DNA of 64,000 nt from Siphonodentalium dalli (GCA_032622095.1 CP136069.1:51012760-51076759); one strand, 5' to 3'; positions 48,821 through 61,073 are shown, counted from the first letter of the stretch. Numbers and translations are program-made. Notes: generated by a model not told the origin, from the sequence alone.

Positions 48821-49560
48821 CGGTGTTTACTGTTTGTATGCAGAAGACAATTACTCCTCCAATATTCTGATTAGTTGTATAATAGGATACCAAGGTTAAC
48901 CCACACTAGTTCATCGTGTTGGTAGATTAAACTCCAGTAATAATATTATGGCTATATACTGGATAAATGGTACTCATTATGGGAGGGGGGGGGGGGTCTG
49001 TCATCTAATTTCTAAAATCACCCACATGGATGAGATATAAATGTCCAAATCTGGAATATTCCACTTTATTTTTCACCGATGTTTACTGCTTGTGTGCATC
49101 AGACAATCGCTATTCCGATATTATCATTAGTGTATAATATGATACCAAAGCTAACCCACTCTATAGTTCCACTTGTTGGTACAGTAATGCCCTATAAGTA
49201 ATCGACTCGGGGAGAGCTTTCCGATGAATGGCAACAAGCCATATTTCCGACTAAATCCTGAAGAGTTACCCATAATTCTGCTGTGTTTAAGGAGTCGATT
49301 ACTTAGGGCGTTACTGTAGATGGAACTCCAGTAATAATAGTATGGCTACTGGATATACGATCACATATGGTACTCATTCGGGAGGGGGGGGGGGGGGGTG
49401 GTCCAGCATCCAATTTTCAAAAGCACCCCGCGTGGACGAGACATAACTTTCCAAATTAGGAAAATTCCACTACATTTTGCACCGACGTTTACTGTATGCA
49501 GAAGACAATTTCTATTCCGATATTCTCATTTTATATAGTTAAATAATATGATACCAAGCG
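48821..49560. repeat. Family G, ~270 bp unit repeated about three times
   Basis: Units share GTTTACTGNNTGTATGCA, CAGACAAT, TATTCCGATATT, TAATATGATACCAA, TAACCCACACT, AACTCCAGTAATAATA, GGTACTCATT and a G run. Copies start near 48826, 49079 and 49485. The second is interrupted by the TA-flanked MITE at 49180. Similar sequence continues at 50220-50480. Confidence 0.65.
49180..49318. mobile_element. TA-flanked MITE inserted in family G
   Basis: CAGTAATGCCCTATAAGTAA to GGGCGTTACTG, flanked by TA, with a shortened left arm. The neighbouring family G unit reads GTTGGTAGATTAAACTCC where this one reads GTTGGTA[element]TAGATGGAACTCC, so the target TA and its duplication are directly visible. Confidence 0.75.
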
Positions 49561-49639
49561 TAACCCTGTCTTTACTAAATTGATTATCGCTCTCAACGAA
49601 AAGATAATACAAGTACAGATGGCATATGCTTTGCTGGAT

Positions 49640-49725
49640 AATGTTCAAATAATAAGTTCAAGAAACGGCCTATTATATGGCCTATGACCGTTTGTTGAAC
49701 TTATTATCTGAACTACTCGCCAATA
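49640..49725. repeat. Palindrome of family G/H type
   Basis: GTTCAAATAATAAGTTCA with GAAACGGCC pairs with GGCCTATGACCG and TGAACTTATTATCTGAAC. Related palindromes lie at 34912 and 56552. Confidence 0.55.
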
Positions 49726-49739
49726 AGTATTTAGTCAAG

Positions 49740-49950
49740 AAAGGCCTAACCCACACCAGTTTATAGATGAAGGCCTAACCCACACCAGTTTATAGATGAA
49801 GGCCTAACCCACACCAGTTTATAGATGAAGGCCTAACCCACACCAGTTTATAGATGGAGGCCTAACCCACACCAGTTTATAGATGAATAAAGGCCTAACC
49901 CACACCAGTTTATAGATGAATAAAGGCCTAACCCACACCAGTTTATAGAT
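49740..49950. repeat. 29 bp minisatellite, seven copies
   Basis: The unit is AGGCCTAACCCACACCAGTT plus TATAGATGA. The last copies have four extra bases (ATAA). The unit resembles a single-copy family G phrase, TTAACCCACACTAGTTCATC, so it was probably amplified from it. Confidence 0.8.
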
Positions 49951-50479
49951 GGAACTATTTTTATCGATACGGCTATTGTGTGTGTCTGCATGTGGTATCC
50001 ACCAGACAGTTTCATGCGGACGCGAATTTGTGCTATCCAATTAAAAAAAAACAGATTTGTAACGGCAAAACAGATTTAGTAACCAGTTGTTGATGTCACA
50101 GTTGATGGAGGGTATTCATTCGAGGAGGAATCTCACATCGATTTTTCAACTGCACATCGTCACCCCCACACACATGGGTGAAATATATACCCCCAACTCA
50201 GGGAGCAAATTCCACTGCAGTTGCACCATACTTGGTTTTTCAGATTGTTTACTCAAGTTTTCTAGCTATTGGAAAATTCCAAATTACTCTTCCGATATTC
50301 TGTTTAATTATTGAATATGATCCGAGGCTGGTCATTTGCCACCAATAAACACGAATCCTTATGTACTTGTATTATCTGTCGTCGGCTTTTATTACCCGCA
50401 CATTCATCCATATGAATAATAGACCATTCCAATGTATACTTCTTTTTATAAACGTTGTGACGATCCATTTAGTGAATAA

Positions 50480-51029
50480 AGGGTTAATGTCCTGTATCTT
50501 ATATTGATGGCAGACCTAATTCCCTGGCATTAATCGGAGGAAATTTATTTACGCAGATTATGAATGACAATTTCCAGTGACAGCCGAAAAATTGTGTTCC
50601 AATTAGGAGGAACTGGTCTAGAATAATAGCTTAGAGCGAGGAACGGTTCTAGAATAATAGCTTGAATGTATAATCTCACAGAAGGTGTGAGACTATTACA
50701 TCTACACGGTATAATTTGCTAAATTGTAGAGCGTTTGGTAATGCGAATATTATTACAGGGCTGGGACGTATGGCCCCAGGCAAAGGCAGACCAAATCAGT
50801 TAATCACATATATCTTGATTTTTCGACAGCCCACTTAACTTGCCGAGACCACAAATCGTGGCCACCACTACAATAAGGACAAAATAACAGTTATCACAAG
50901 TAGTGTGGAATGAATTGCTGGCCATGTGTACCAATGATTAGATAAAGATGACAAGGCAAATTTTATATATGAGTGATTCTGAGTGATTCCAAATTTACTA
51001 CAACGGCACGATCGTCCACTTCTGCAGAC
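50480..51029. other. No gene seen
   Basis: A doubled phrase, GTCTAGAATAATAGCTT, occurs near 50615 and 50650. No protein-like frame. Confidence 0.4.
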
Positions 51030-51278
51030 GCTATAATAGGCCACGTTCACACGCAGGCATTATAACAGGCCACGTTCAAACACATGCGTTATAATAGGCC
51101 ACGTTCTACAGGCGTTATAATAGGCCACGTTCTGCTGGCGTTATAATAGGCCACGTTCTGCAGGCGTGCTGCCGTTATAATAGGCCACGTTTTGCAGGCG
51201 TTATAATAGGCCACGTTCACACACAGCCGTTATATTAGGGTACGTTCTGCAGGCGTTATAATAGGGTACGTTCACACG
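51030..51278. repeat. ~26 bp minisatellite, nine copies
   Basis: The unit is GCGTTATAATAGGCCACGTT plus CTGCAG, with variable spacers (CACACGCAG, CAAACACAT). The last two copies read AGGGTACG instead of AGGCCACG. Confidence 0.75.
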
Positions 51279-51357
51279 GTGGGGAACTTTTCCTGACAAA
51301 TTGTCAGGTAATTTGTCGCAGAAGGCTTTGGTGTGCTAATAAACTGCGTATGTATGT

Positions 51358-52125
51358 AGTACATATGCACATGTACACAAAATCCGGTGATTTGTGGGAC
51401 CATCTCCTATTATACTCAACAGAACATATGCAACGACTGAAAGAATTTGTATCATGGATTAGTGAAAAATACACTCATGTACTCTGTGAACAATGCCAAC
51501 ATTGTAATTATAATGAAAATGAGTTAATGACTCGAGTCACGGTGCACGGGCTAGCATCACCAAATTCATCCTCTGGGAACCTCATTCTGCTGAGCCATCA
51601 ACTGCTATGGGAGACCTATAGGATCAGATTGAAGTTCCCCAGTTGAGTTGGCGATGTTCACCCATTAGTCACATCGGTTATCAATTTTATCTTCTGCAAA
51701 TTACAGCAAATTAGGGAATATAGAAACTGAACAGAAGGGAAAACGTAACTAAAACTATGTTTATTTGAGTCTATAGATACTTCCCATAAGATAAGACATA
51801 AGCAGAATGAGGTCCCCAGAGGGTGAAATTAGTGATGCTAGCCCGATGTGCGGTGTAGCTCCACTAAACTCACCCTCTGTGGACCTCATTCCGCAAATGA
51901 ATTTAAGACACGCTTTTTCAAGGCTGCAAACGACCAATCGCTTAAGGACATAATCGAGGTGATTAATGGGTGAACATCTCCGACTTCAACTGGGAAACTT
52001 CAATCTCGTCCGACAGGTATCCCATAGCAGTTGAGACCCCAAGCAGAGGCATGTGCGGGGTAGCGTCACTAAATTCACCCTCTGGGGACCTCATTCTACA
52101 AATGACAGACACGCTATTTCAAGGC
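51358..52125. mobile_element. Truncated family I copy joined to family A
   Basis: 51368-51537 is the left half of family I (ACAAAATCCGG, GGGACCATCTCC, AATTATAATGAAAATGAG). It stops at ACTCGAGTCAC and runs straight into family A sequence (GCACGGGCTAGCATCACC). Family A palindromes continue at about 51800-51895 and 52045-52100. A second family A end, GACACGCTATTTCAAGGC, lies at 52107. Confidence 0.6.
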
Positions 52126-54569
52126 TTTAGCGGGGATGTAAGTGAGACGTCATCGGAAATTCAGGAACAAAAGGAACGAAGACAACTGTGGAATAACAGG
52201 GAGGCATAAAGGAGCTGAATGGATGGCCACGAGATAGAAAACTCCGAGTCCCAGGAGATCGCAAAGGTTCCAGAACAATAATAAGAATTGACGTCCCACT
52301 GTGCCCAAAGGAAACCCAAGGCTGGAAAACGGAATGCTGGATATAAAACAACATTACAAAGTAATGTATAGGAAACAAAGCAGCCATCACCGATTCACCT
52401 CTCACGGGGCGCTTTGATGCAAACATATTCCGTAGTTTATGTATTGGTACAGAACGCTCACGGGGTGTATATATTGAACGCTAGTGTGATATATAATGAG
52501 AATGGACAATATAAAAACAGTTTTCCCAAAGCCTATATATGGCATCAAAGACAACCATTGTCAGTACATGATAATATAGAAGAAGAATTCTAAAGAATTG
52601 TTTGATCATGAACTTCAAAGGTCTGTTTACGTGTAATGGTTCTAGGTTGCTATAATTTATGTATAGAATAGAATAAAATATTTATTGCAATACACCAGAT
52701 ATAGGCAGTTGCAAGTTACGTAATGAGTTAAAGATACGGGCGGCGTTGGCGGTGTGTATGCTGTTAAAATATTCAGCTCCGTCAAAAACCGCCATAAACA
52801 GACAGAATAGTAAAATATTGACAAACCTTGTTCTTATACCAATCAGAAATATAGCATAAACAGTATGTTATTGTCAAATGTTTTTCCTTTGTTATGTAAA
52901 CAAAAGCAAAAAACGTTACATAACATGGCTTTTGTTTAGATCCGGATATGGTAAACAAAGAGCGTTATTTGTTACTGTTTTCCTGATATGGAAATAATAA
53001 AGAGCGTTTATATCATTTGTATGTGATTAACCAGTATAATTGCGCTGTGTTATGTAAACAGAAGCAAAACTTCTGTAACACGAGAAGGTTCTTGTTTACG
53101 TACACAATCGTACGTATTGACGACAACTTACTATTTACGCGCTGGTTATGTTTGGCATATGAACAAAACTATATATATTTTAATATTCCTTCCGTTCATT
53201 GCGATTTGAACAAATATGAATATTTCTGCCTTTAAAACCTAAAACAAGTAAATACAAATGAACATAAATTGCGCTCAATATAACTGTTAGATGCAAATCA
53301 TCGTCATTCAACAACCATCATTATCTTATCATTACATGGCCCTGCACTACATATATATACGGCCTGCGTGTACTGATATAAAAACCTGTCGGAAACAGAT
53401 ATATTTTATGGGCAATCGATATGAAAATGAGACTGACATTTTGAAATTGCGGACACTCAAACCGATAATAACCTTGTTGAACGCATGATTCCATTTTGTC
53501 AATTATTCCTACTGAGACAGACATGTGGTAATGAGAGCATAACCGCATGCACTAACGGTAATGCTTATAACGACCCAACCCTTTTAGGTCAGCGAGTTTC
53601 GTAATGTCATTTGAAGACAAATGACACAAGAGGATTCAAAGCCGCCATTACACATGCGCGATTCCTGCAGGGGAGATAATTAATATAATCTAGACGCAGA
53701 CGACAGAAAAGCCGTGCGCGTGCACTCGGCATCCAATCCACTATGAGGATCAGTTTCAATCCGATCAAGTGATGCTAAATCAAGTCTGCATGCAGCAAGG
53801 GATCCGCTCGAACCAGACGTCGCTTAATCGATATGATAGCTAAGCGTGTCGCAGAGCCTGGCCACATTGTGTTTGTTTTATATTATCGTTTATGCCAGAC
53901 AAGGCAAATGGGGTGTCAGACCGAACAACTCCAAACGGGTGCGCACACACCACACCGCCCCGGACTAGTTGGAAAATACTAGTATGAAGAGTCGGCTGGT
54001 TACCGAGAGCGAACTCCCGACTATCTATAAAAGTCAACGACGGAATACAGAATAGTCTAACGGCTAGGAGAACATTCGACGTGCATGCACTATGACACGG
54101 TCAGCTAACCAGGAGAACATTATCATTCGATCTCTCGGCTCGATATGACTGTCAGATGAGGACGCTTTTGGGAGACGGCTGTCCCACGAAAATCATTACT
54201 GTATATTCAAAACTCCCTCCGCAGAAAGATTCACTTTGAGGCTCTACATATATAGAGTCTGATAAATACCCAAACCCCTCTCATTTCGTTCTTCTATTGA
54301 ACCTTATCATCTTCGAGTTAATTATCAGTCAGCAATATTAATGACGGATTATTATTTCGCATCTAGTGGTATTTATAACTATTTCTAAATAGTACGATTT
54401 TCACAAACATTTACTACGGCAGGAATGCACTCCATATTTGGAAACAGTTTATTACGCAATGTTGGGAATCCCGCGTCGTCGTATAGACATGAAATATTAT
54501 GGACACTTCTGGAGACATAATTCCGATATAGGATTTTCGTCGGCTTTTCTAATTATGCGTATTCCAGAT
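52126..54569. other. No gene seen; possible retroposon tail at 52660-52800
   Basis: On the minus strand 52662-52690 reads GCAATAAATATTTTATTCTA followed by TTCTAT, like the 3' tail of a truncated LINE. 52875-53085 has repeated GTAAACAAAAGCAAAA phrases. A TATA-like CTATAAAAG stands at 54026-54034, but no convincing frame follows it. Other frames (53321-53548, 53840-54037, 54438-54662) are unrecognised. Confidence 0.35.
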
Positions 54570-55095
54570 TTAGTCGTGAGGCATTTTATTTTTTATTACT
54601 TGGTTTACGGATTGTTATGGCCAAAAGGTAGGGGAGGTGGGAGGAAAATAAAAATAAAATAAAATTTGTATAATTTTTTTTTAATTTAAATTGTCAAACA
54701 ATAGGATCGGGAGAAATAAAATACTTGCTGTATAATAAACTCCTTATCTGAAACAAGCCACCAGAATGCCTATGGCTATGCTTAGCCCTTATCCAGTTAA
54801 ATATATTTTTTGAATTGGATGTGTCTCTAAAGCAAGATATGGCTAGACATCGCCAATATCGAAGTCCGTCATGTTTTCATTAATATTCAATACCATAATG
54901 ATCGCCAGGAGGCTTCGCTGTCCAATCGATGTTGGTGTATGTTTTATGCTAACTAACACTTTTTTCTCTCATTTTTCTCATTCCCATTGGCAGAAATAAA
55001 AATAGCGAAAATTAAATTTTTTGTTTGTTGACAAACAGCCTTTTTTGGGAGGTAGGGAAATCCGTAAACAATATAATAAAAAATTAAATGCCTGA
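54570..55095. repeat. Inverted repeat pair, ~520 bp apart
   Basis: 54580-54625 (GAGGCATTTTATTTTTTATT, then GTTTACGGATTG) matches the complement of 55045-55095 (AGGCATTTAATTTTTTATTA, GTTTACGGATTTCC). Both are followed inward by AAAATAAAAAT-type sequence. It could be the ends of a MITE. Confidence 0.4.
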
Positions 55096-55191
55096 TGCGT
55101 TGTTGATTGACAAAATAATGGCAAATATATTGGGTCAATCATATCGGCGACATAACAGTGTGCCGTAAACGCTAGCGAAGGTACAGTAATG

Positions 55192-55434
55192 CCCGAAGTA
55201 TATGACCCTTTAACCACAGCAGAATTATGGGAATTTTTCAGTATTTAGTCGGAAAGATGGCTTGTTGCATTCATCGGAAAGCTTTCCGATGAATGACAGC
55301 AAGCCATATTTCCGACTAAATCTTGAAAAATTACCTATAATTCTGCTGTGGTTAAGGAGTCGATTGTTTAGGGCATTACTGTACCTTGTGAATTCATGCT
55401 GTGGTTAAGGAGTCGATTGTTTAGGGCATTACTG
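55192..55434. mobile_element. TA-flanked palindromic MITE plus duplicated right end
   Basis: 188 bp (55194-55381) between TA repeats, arms folding around ATCGGAAAGCTTTCCGAT. Its last ~50 bp with the flanking ACCTTGTG are repeated directly at 55396-55443, a small tandem duplication made after insertion. Confidence 0.7.
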
Positions 55435-55443
55435 TACCTTGTG

Positions 55444-56221
55444 CATTCAGTATATAATTGCGACAAATTTGGTATCCTTTTTTAAATCACATAATCACAT
55501 TTTAGCCAGGAAAAACGATCTCAAAACGGCTGGGGTTAAAACAAATTAATATTGATTTCCTTATCACGAAGAGAAAGTAAAGACACATTCAAGAACAAAT
55601 AAAGTTCCATTTTAAATATGTCCTTTCATGTTGACAAACTTGTTCAACCACCTTATCTCCCTTGTTTATGCAGTCAACACAAATTGAATATCATAATTAT
55701 ATCTAATTAACATAATATCATTGGACGATAGCATTGCGCTAAGCTCTAACGGCACTGCATGTGCCGATAATACACGTGTGTCTTTCTAAAACATATCATG
55801 ATGATGCCGGGTTTAATGGGTAATTATGTGATAACTAAATATTCATAGTCATACTATTATTAGTGGTTCCATGGCACACAAAAGAGATATAAAGCCGGTA
55901 CTTCTATATGTCACCAAAAGAGCAATGCCCCCATGAGACTTGAAATTACTGTCGCAGCCCCAATTATCCCAGAACTTTGAAGTAGGTTTTGCAACAAATT
56001 CAATCAAGTCGCAGACGTCGCAATGGCATGCTCGTGCACTCGGAATTAATTGCACTCGAACTGCAATCTCTTTAGTGTATTAGAATTCTCGAATCATTGA
56101 AACCATAAAAGACGATGCGGTTACAAAATCGATAACCAACGACTATTTTAATGCTGTTCTTTATTGGCGTTCCAGCATATAACTGCCGAGTGTGTGTCTT
56201 GGTGATACCAAAAACAGATTA
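55444..56221. other. No gene seen
   Basis: One 68-codon minus frame (55849-56055) has no recognisable domain. No repeats found. Confidence 0.35.
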
Positions 56222-56305
56222 TGAAACATGTGGCCAATATGCATCAATTAAATTAAAGGCGTCAGCGCATACAGGGATGTGGGGGTTCAATTCCCCTTGT
56301 TTCAA
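56222..56305 (+). tRNA. tRNA-like sequence, probably pseudogene or SINE head
   Basis: TGAAACA at 56222 can pair with TGTTTCA at 56298-56304 as a 7 bp acceptor stem. Directly before the latter is a T-arm GGGGG-TTCAATT-CCCCT with a good pol III B box (GGTTCAATTCC). TGGCC near 56231 stands where a Ser/Leu-type A box would be. The 52 nt between the stems do not give a clean D arm and anticodon arm, so I do not assign an anticodon. Confidence 0.25.
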
Positions 56306-56551
56306 CCACCACTGTTTGCGCTGTGCTGTTCTAGCAGCGTGAGCACGATATGCATGTAAACATAGGAGGGTGTGACCTGGGTGTAGCCCCTTGGACCATG
56401 AATATCAGTTAACCATTTCTATACCAAATGGATTCTCCCAGTACAAAAGCTTACATCGGAAATGTCTATTATTCAATTGGAGGGATGTTAAGGTGATAAA
56501 ATCAGACGACAGATATATAAAAGTGCAGAAGAAGACCTCTTTGTTGAGGGA

Positions 56552-56605
56552 AATGTTAAGATAATAAGTTCAACAAACGACCTTGTTATCTGAACATTTC
56601 CTATG
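56552..56605. repeat. Palindrome upstream of the large array
   Basis: GGAAATGTTAAGATAATAAG and TTGTTATCTGAACATTTCC can pair, with a loop around AACAAACGACC. It is the same palindrome type as at 34912 and 49640. Confidence 0.5.
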
Positions 56606-56639
56606 GGATATCTATTCATCAATAATGCTTTAGTATATA

Positions 56640-59600
56640 GAACGGGTTAACAGAGAGGGTTGAATCATGTATACCAGTTAACAGAGAGGGTTGAATCCTG
56701 CGTAACAGTCAACAGATAGGGTTGAATCATGTATACCAGTTAACATATGGGGTTGAATCATTTGTACCAGTTAACAGATAGGGTTGAGTCCTGCGTAGCA
56801 GTTAACAGATAGGGTTGAATCCTGCGTAGCAGTTAACAGATAGGGTTGAATCATGTATACCAGTTGATAGATAGGGTTGAATCCTGCGTAGGCCTACAAG
56901 TTAACAGAGAGGGTTGAATCCTGCGTACCAGTTAACATACAGGGTTGAATCATGTATACCAGTTAACAGATAGGGTTGAGTCCTGCGTAACAGTTAACAG
57001 ATAGGGTTGAGTCCTGCGTAACAGTTAACAGAGAGGGTTGAGTCCTGCGTAACAGTTAACAGATAGGGTTGAGTCCTGCGTAACAGTTAACAGAGAGGGT
57101 TGAATCCTGCGTAACAGTTAACAGATAGGGTTGAATCCTGCGTAGCAGTTAACAGATAGGGTTGAATCATGTATACCAGTTGATAGATAGGGTTGAATCC
57201 TGCGTAGGCCTACAAGTTAACAGAGAGGGTTGAATCCTGCGTACCAGTTAACATACAGGGTTGAATCATGTATACCAGTTAACAGATAGGGTTGAGTCCT
57301 GCGTAACAGTTAACAGATAGGGTTGAATCCTGCGTAGCAGTTAACAGATAGGGTTGAATCATGTATACCAGTTGATAGATAGGGTTGAATCCTGCGTAGG
57401 CCTACAAGTTAACAGAGAGGGTTGAATCCTGCGTACCAGTTAACATACAGGGTTGAATCATGTATACCAGTTAACATATAGGGTTGAATCCTGCGTACCA
57501 GTTAACATACAGGGTTGAATCATGTATACCAGTTAACAGATAGGGTTGCATCGTGTATACCAGTTAACATATAGGGTTGAATCATTTGTACCAGTTAACA
57601 TATAGGGTTGAGTCCTGCGTAACAGTTAACAGATAGGGTTGAGTCCTGCGTAACAGTTAACATATAGGGTTGAGTCCTGCGTAACAGTTAACAGATAGGG
57701 TTGAGTCCTGCGTAACAGTTAACATATAGGGTTGAGTCCTGCGTAACAGTTAACAGATAGGGTTGAGTCCTGCGTAACAGTTAACATATAGGGTTGAGTC
57801 CTGCGTAACAGTTAACAGATAGGGTTGAGTCCTGCGTAACAGTTAACATATAGGGTTGAGTCCTGCGTACCAGTTAACAGATAGGGTTGAATCACGTATA
57901 CCAGTTAACAGATAGGGTTGAATCACGTATACCAGTTAACAGATAGGGTTGAATCATGTATACCAGTTAACAGATAGGGTTGAATCCTGCGTACCAGTTA
58001 ACAGAGATGGTTGAATCCTGCGTACTATATATAGTTAACAGATAGGGTTGAATCATGTATACCAGTTAACAGATAGGGTTGAATCCTGTATACCAGTTAA
58101 CAGATAGGGTTGAATCACGTATACCAGTTAACAGATAGGGTTGAATCATGTATACCAGTTAACAGATAGTGTTGAATCCTGCGTACCAGTTAACAGAGAT
58201 GGTTGAATCCTGCGTACTATATATAGTTAACAGATAGGGTTGAATCATGTATACCAGTTAACAGATAGGGTTGAATCATGTATACCAGTTAACAGATAGG
58301 GTTGAATCCTGCGTACCAGTTAACAGAGATGGTTGAATCCTGCGTACTATATATAGTTAACAGATAGGGTTGAATCATGTATACCAGTTAACAGATAGGG
58401 TTGAATCACGTATACCAGTTAACAGATAGGGTTGAATCACGTATACCAGTTAACAGATAGGGTTGAATCATGTATACCAGTTAACAGATAGTGTTGAATC
58501 CTGCGTACCAGTTAACAGAGATGGTTGAATCCTGCGTACTATATATAGTTAACAGATAGGGTTGAATCATGTATACCAGTTAACAGATAGGGTTGAATCA
58601 TGTATACCAGTTAACAGAGATGGTTGAATCCTGCGTACTATATATAGTTAACAGATAGGGTTGAATCATGTATACCAGTTAACAGAGAGGGTTGAATCCT
58701 GCGTACTATATATAGTTAACAGATAGGGTTGAATCCTGCGTACTATATATAGTTAACAGGTAGGGTTGAATCATGTATACCAGTTAACAGATAGGGTTGA
58801 ATCATGTATACCAGTTAACAGATAGGGTTGAATCATGTATACCAGTTAACAGATAGGGTTGAATCATGTATACCAGTTAACAGATAGGGTTGAATCACGT
58901 ATACCAGTTAACAGATAGGGTTGAATCATGTATACCAGTTAACAGATAGGGTTGAATCATGTATACCAGTTAACAGAGATGGTTGAATCCTGCGTATACC
59001 AGTTAACAGAGAGGGTTGAATCCTGCGTACTAATATAGTTAACAGATAGGGTTGAATCATGTATACCAGTTAACAGATAGGGTTGAATCATGTATACCAG
59101 TTAACAGATAGGGTTGAATCCTGCGTATACCAGTTAACAGAGAGGGTTGAATCCTGCGTACTAATATAGTTAACAGATAGGGTTGAATCATGTATACCAG
59201 TTAACAGATAGGGTTGAATCATGTATACCAGTTAACAGATAGGGTTGAATCCTGCGTACCAGTTAACAGATAGGGTTGAATCATGTATACCAGTTAACAG
59301 ATAGGGTTGAATCATGTATACCAGTTAACAGATAGGGTTGAATCCTGCGTATACCAGTTAACAGATAGGGTTGAATCATGTATACCAGTTAACAGATAGG
59401 GTTGAATCATGTATACCAGTTAACAGAGATGGTTGAATCCTGCGTACTAATATAGTTAACAGATAGGGTTGAATCATGTATACCAGTTAACAGATAGGGT
59501 TGAATCATGTATACCAGTTAACAGATAGGGTTGAGTCCTGCGTACCAGTTAACAGAGAGGGTTGAATCCTGCGTACCAGTTAACAGATAGGGTTGAATCA

Positions 59601-60160
59601 TGTATACCAGTTAACAGATAGGGTTGAATCCTGCGTACCAGTTAACAGATAGGGTTGAATCATGTATACCAGTTAACAGATAGGGTTGAATCCTGCGTAC
59701 CAGTTAACAGATAGGGTTGAATCATGTATACCAGTTAACAGATAGGGTTGAATCATGTATACCAGTTAACAGATAGGGTTGAATCCTGCGTATACCAGTT
59801 AACAGATAGGGTTGAATCATGTATACCAGTTAACAGATAGGGTTGAATCATGTATACCAGTTAACAGAGATGGTTGAATCCTGCGTACTAATATAGTTAA
59901 CAGATAGGGTTGAATCATGTATACCAGTTAACAGATAGGGTTGAATCATGTATACCAGTTAACAGATAGGGTTGAGTCCTGCGTACCAGTTAACAGAGAG
60001 GGTTGAATCCTGCGTACCAGTTAACAGATAGGGTTGAATCATGTATACCAGTTAACAGATAGGGTTGAATCCTGCGTACCAGTTAACAGATAGGGTTGAA
60101 TCATGTATACCAGTTAACAGAGAGGGTTGAATCATGCGTACCATGACCAGTTAAGAAAAT
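56640..60160. repeat. 3.5 kb array of ~110 31-bp units
   Basis: The base unit is GATAGGGTTGAATCATGTAT plus ACCAGTTAACA (31 bp). Variants are ATCCTGCGTACC, GTCCTGCGTAAC, ACATATAGGG and a longer one with TACTATATATAGTTAACAG. Higher-order structure is clear: a ~200-300 bp block with GCGTAGGCCTACAAG at 56.83-57.45 kb (three times), 62 bp dimers at 57.6-57.86 kb, and a ~441 bp block repeated at 59.34 and 59.78 kb. The unit aligns with the 31 bp unit at 33 kb. Length 31 is out of frame. No gene is inside. Confidence 0.9.
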
Positions 60161-60490
60161 AGGAAGCATGCAGATATTATTAATTTTACAATAATATCAT
60201 AGTTTTCACTCATTTGGTGATCACACATCACTTAAAAGTATCAACAGGCTGCATGAGTTACATAAAAAATATGTCATTTGGGCTGGAAAACATTCAAAAT
60301 TTGTGTAATTGTGTGCTATAAAAGCTGCATACCAGCCTTATTGTTGAATCCCGAATATCGGTTGAATTGGGCACATGGATCCTGATTATCAGTTAACAGA
60401 GGAAGTTGAATCCCGCGTACCGCGCATGGAAATGGCCTGAATCCAGTGGACCAAAAGAGGTGGGCGCCCCATCACACAGGCTTTCATTTG
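60161..60490. repeat. Family F right part flanking the array
   Basis: GGGCTGGAAAACATTC, AAAAGCTGCATACCAGCC, TTGTTGAATCCCGAATATCG, GTTGAATTGGGCACATGGAT and ACCAAAAGAGGTGGGCG follow the order in the copies at 2.5 and 33 kb. The large array is therefore embedded in or next to a family F element. Confidence 0.6.
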
Positions 60491-60956
60491 GTTTTCTTAA
60501 TATAAGTTCTGGAGATGCATTCTATATATGGAGCTTTTGAATATTTATGAATTACGTACATGTAATGCTATTCCATAACTTTGACTGTAGGATGAAAAAC
60601 GGAATAGGGCTGGATGGATCCAATATGGCCGCGACTCTGTGACAAGGCGTACAATGACAAACCGAGAATAGGAAAACATGCAGTCTTCTCCAAATAGGTA
60701 TATCCTGAAGGAACCAAAAACATCTAGTTGTTGATTTTAAACATAGCCCCACCAAATGCAAATAAGAAAAACAATATATTTGTCAGACTTTGTCACGAAT
60801 GACAACCTGATGGCAGTCATTTTCTTGATCTGGGATATCTCGTTTCGTTTTATACACTTATCATGTGTTATCATGATTATATGCGGGATGTGGATTCGGA
60901 ATACCATTCAGTATTTTGCCATGTTGTCTGCGACCATGAAATTGGCCATATTTGGG

Positions 60957-61073
60957 GTCCCAACGGTATTGCAGTATTCTATAATAGGTCGCACCATAGT
61001 TGTGTATAATGATCTGAAAGTACTTGGATCCATCGATCTGAATGTTCTATTGATAGTACCGAGTATTTATGCA
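60957..61073 (-). pseudogene. LINE reverse-transcriptase fragment, inverted copy
   Basis: The complement of this segment is ~95% identical to 61249-61371: GCATAAATACTCGGTA, CAGATCGATGGATCCAAGTA, CAACTATGGTGCGACCTATT and TGCAATACCGTTGGGACCC. Read on the minus strand it gives the same residues, DPSTFRSLYTTMVRPIIEYC. The 108-codon plus frame across it (60756-61082) is the antisense shadow. The ~175 bp between the two copies shows no duplication. Confidence 0.7.

Noticed and set aside
54026-54034. CTATAAAAG as a TATA box
   Set aside because: No credible first exon or initiator follows; such motifs are frequent by chance in AT-rich DNA.
33075-60160. CRISPR-like reading of the 31 bp and 28 bp arrays
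   Set aside because: Units are contiguous without unique spacers and the genome is clearly eukaryotic.
56640-60160. Telomere-like TAGGGTT motif in the large array
   Set aside because: It is a fixed part of a 31 bp unit, not a 6 bp repeat run; interior location.
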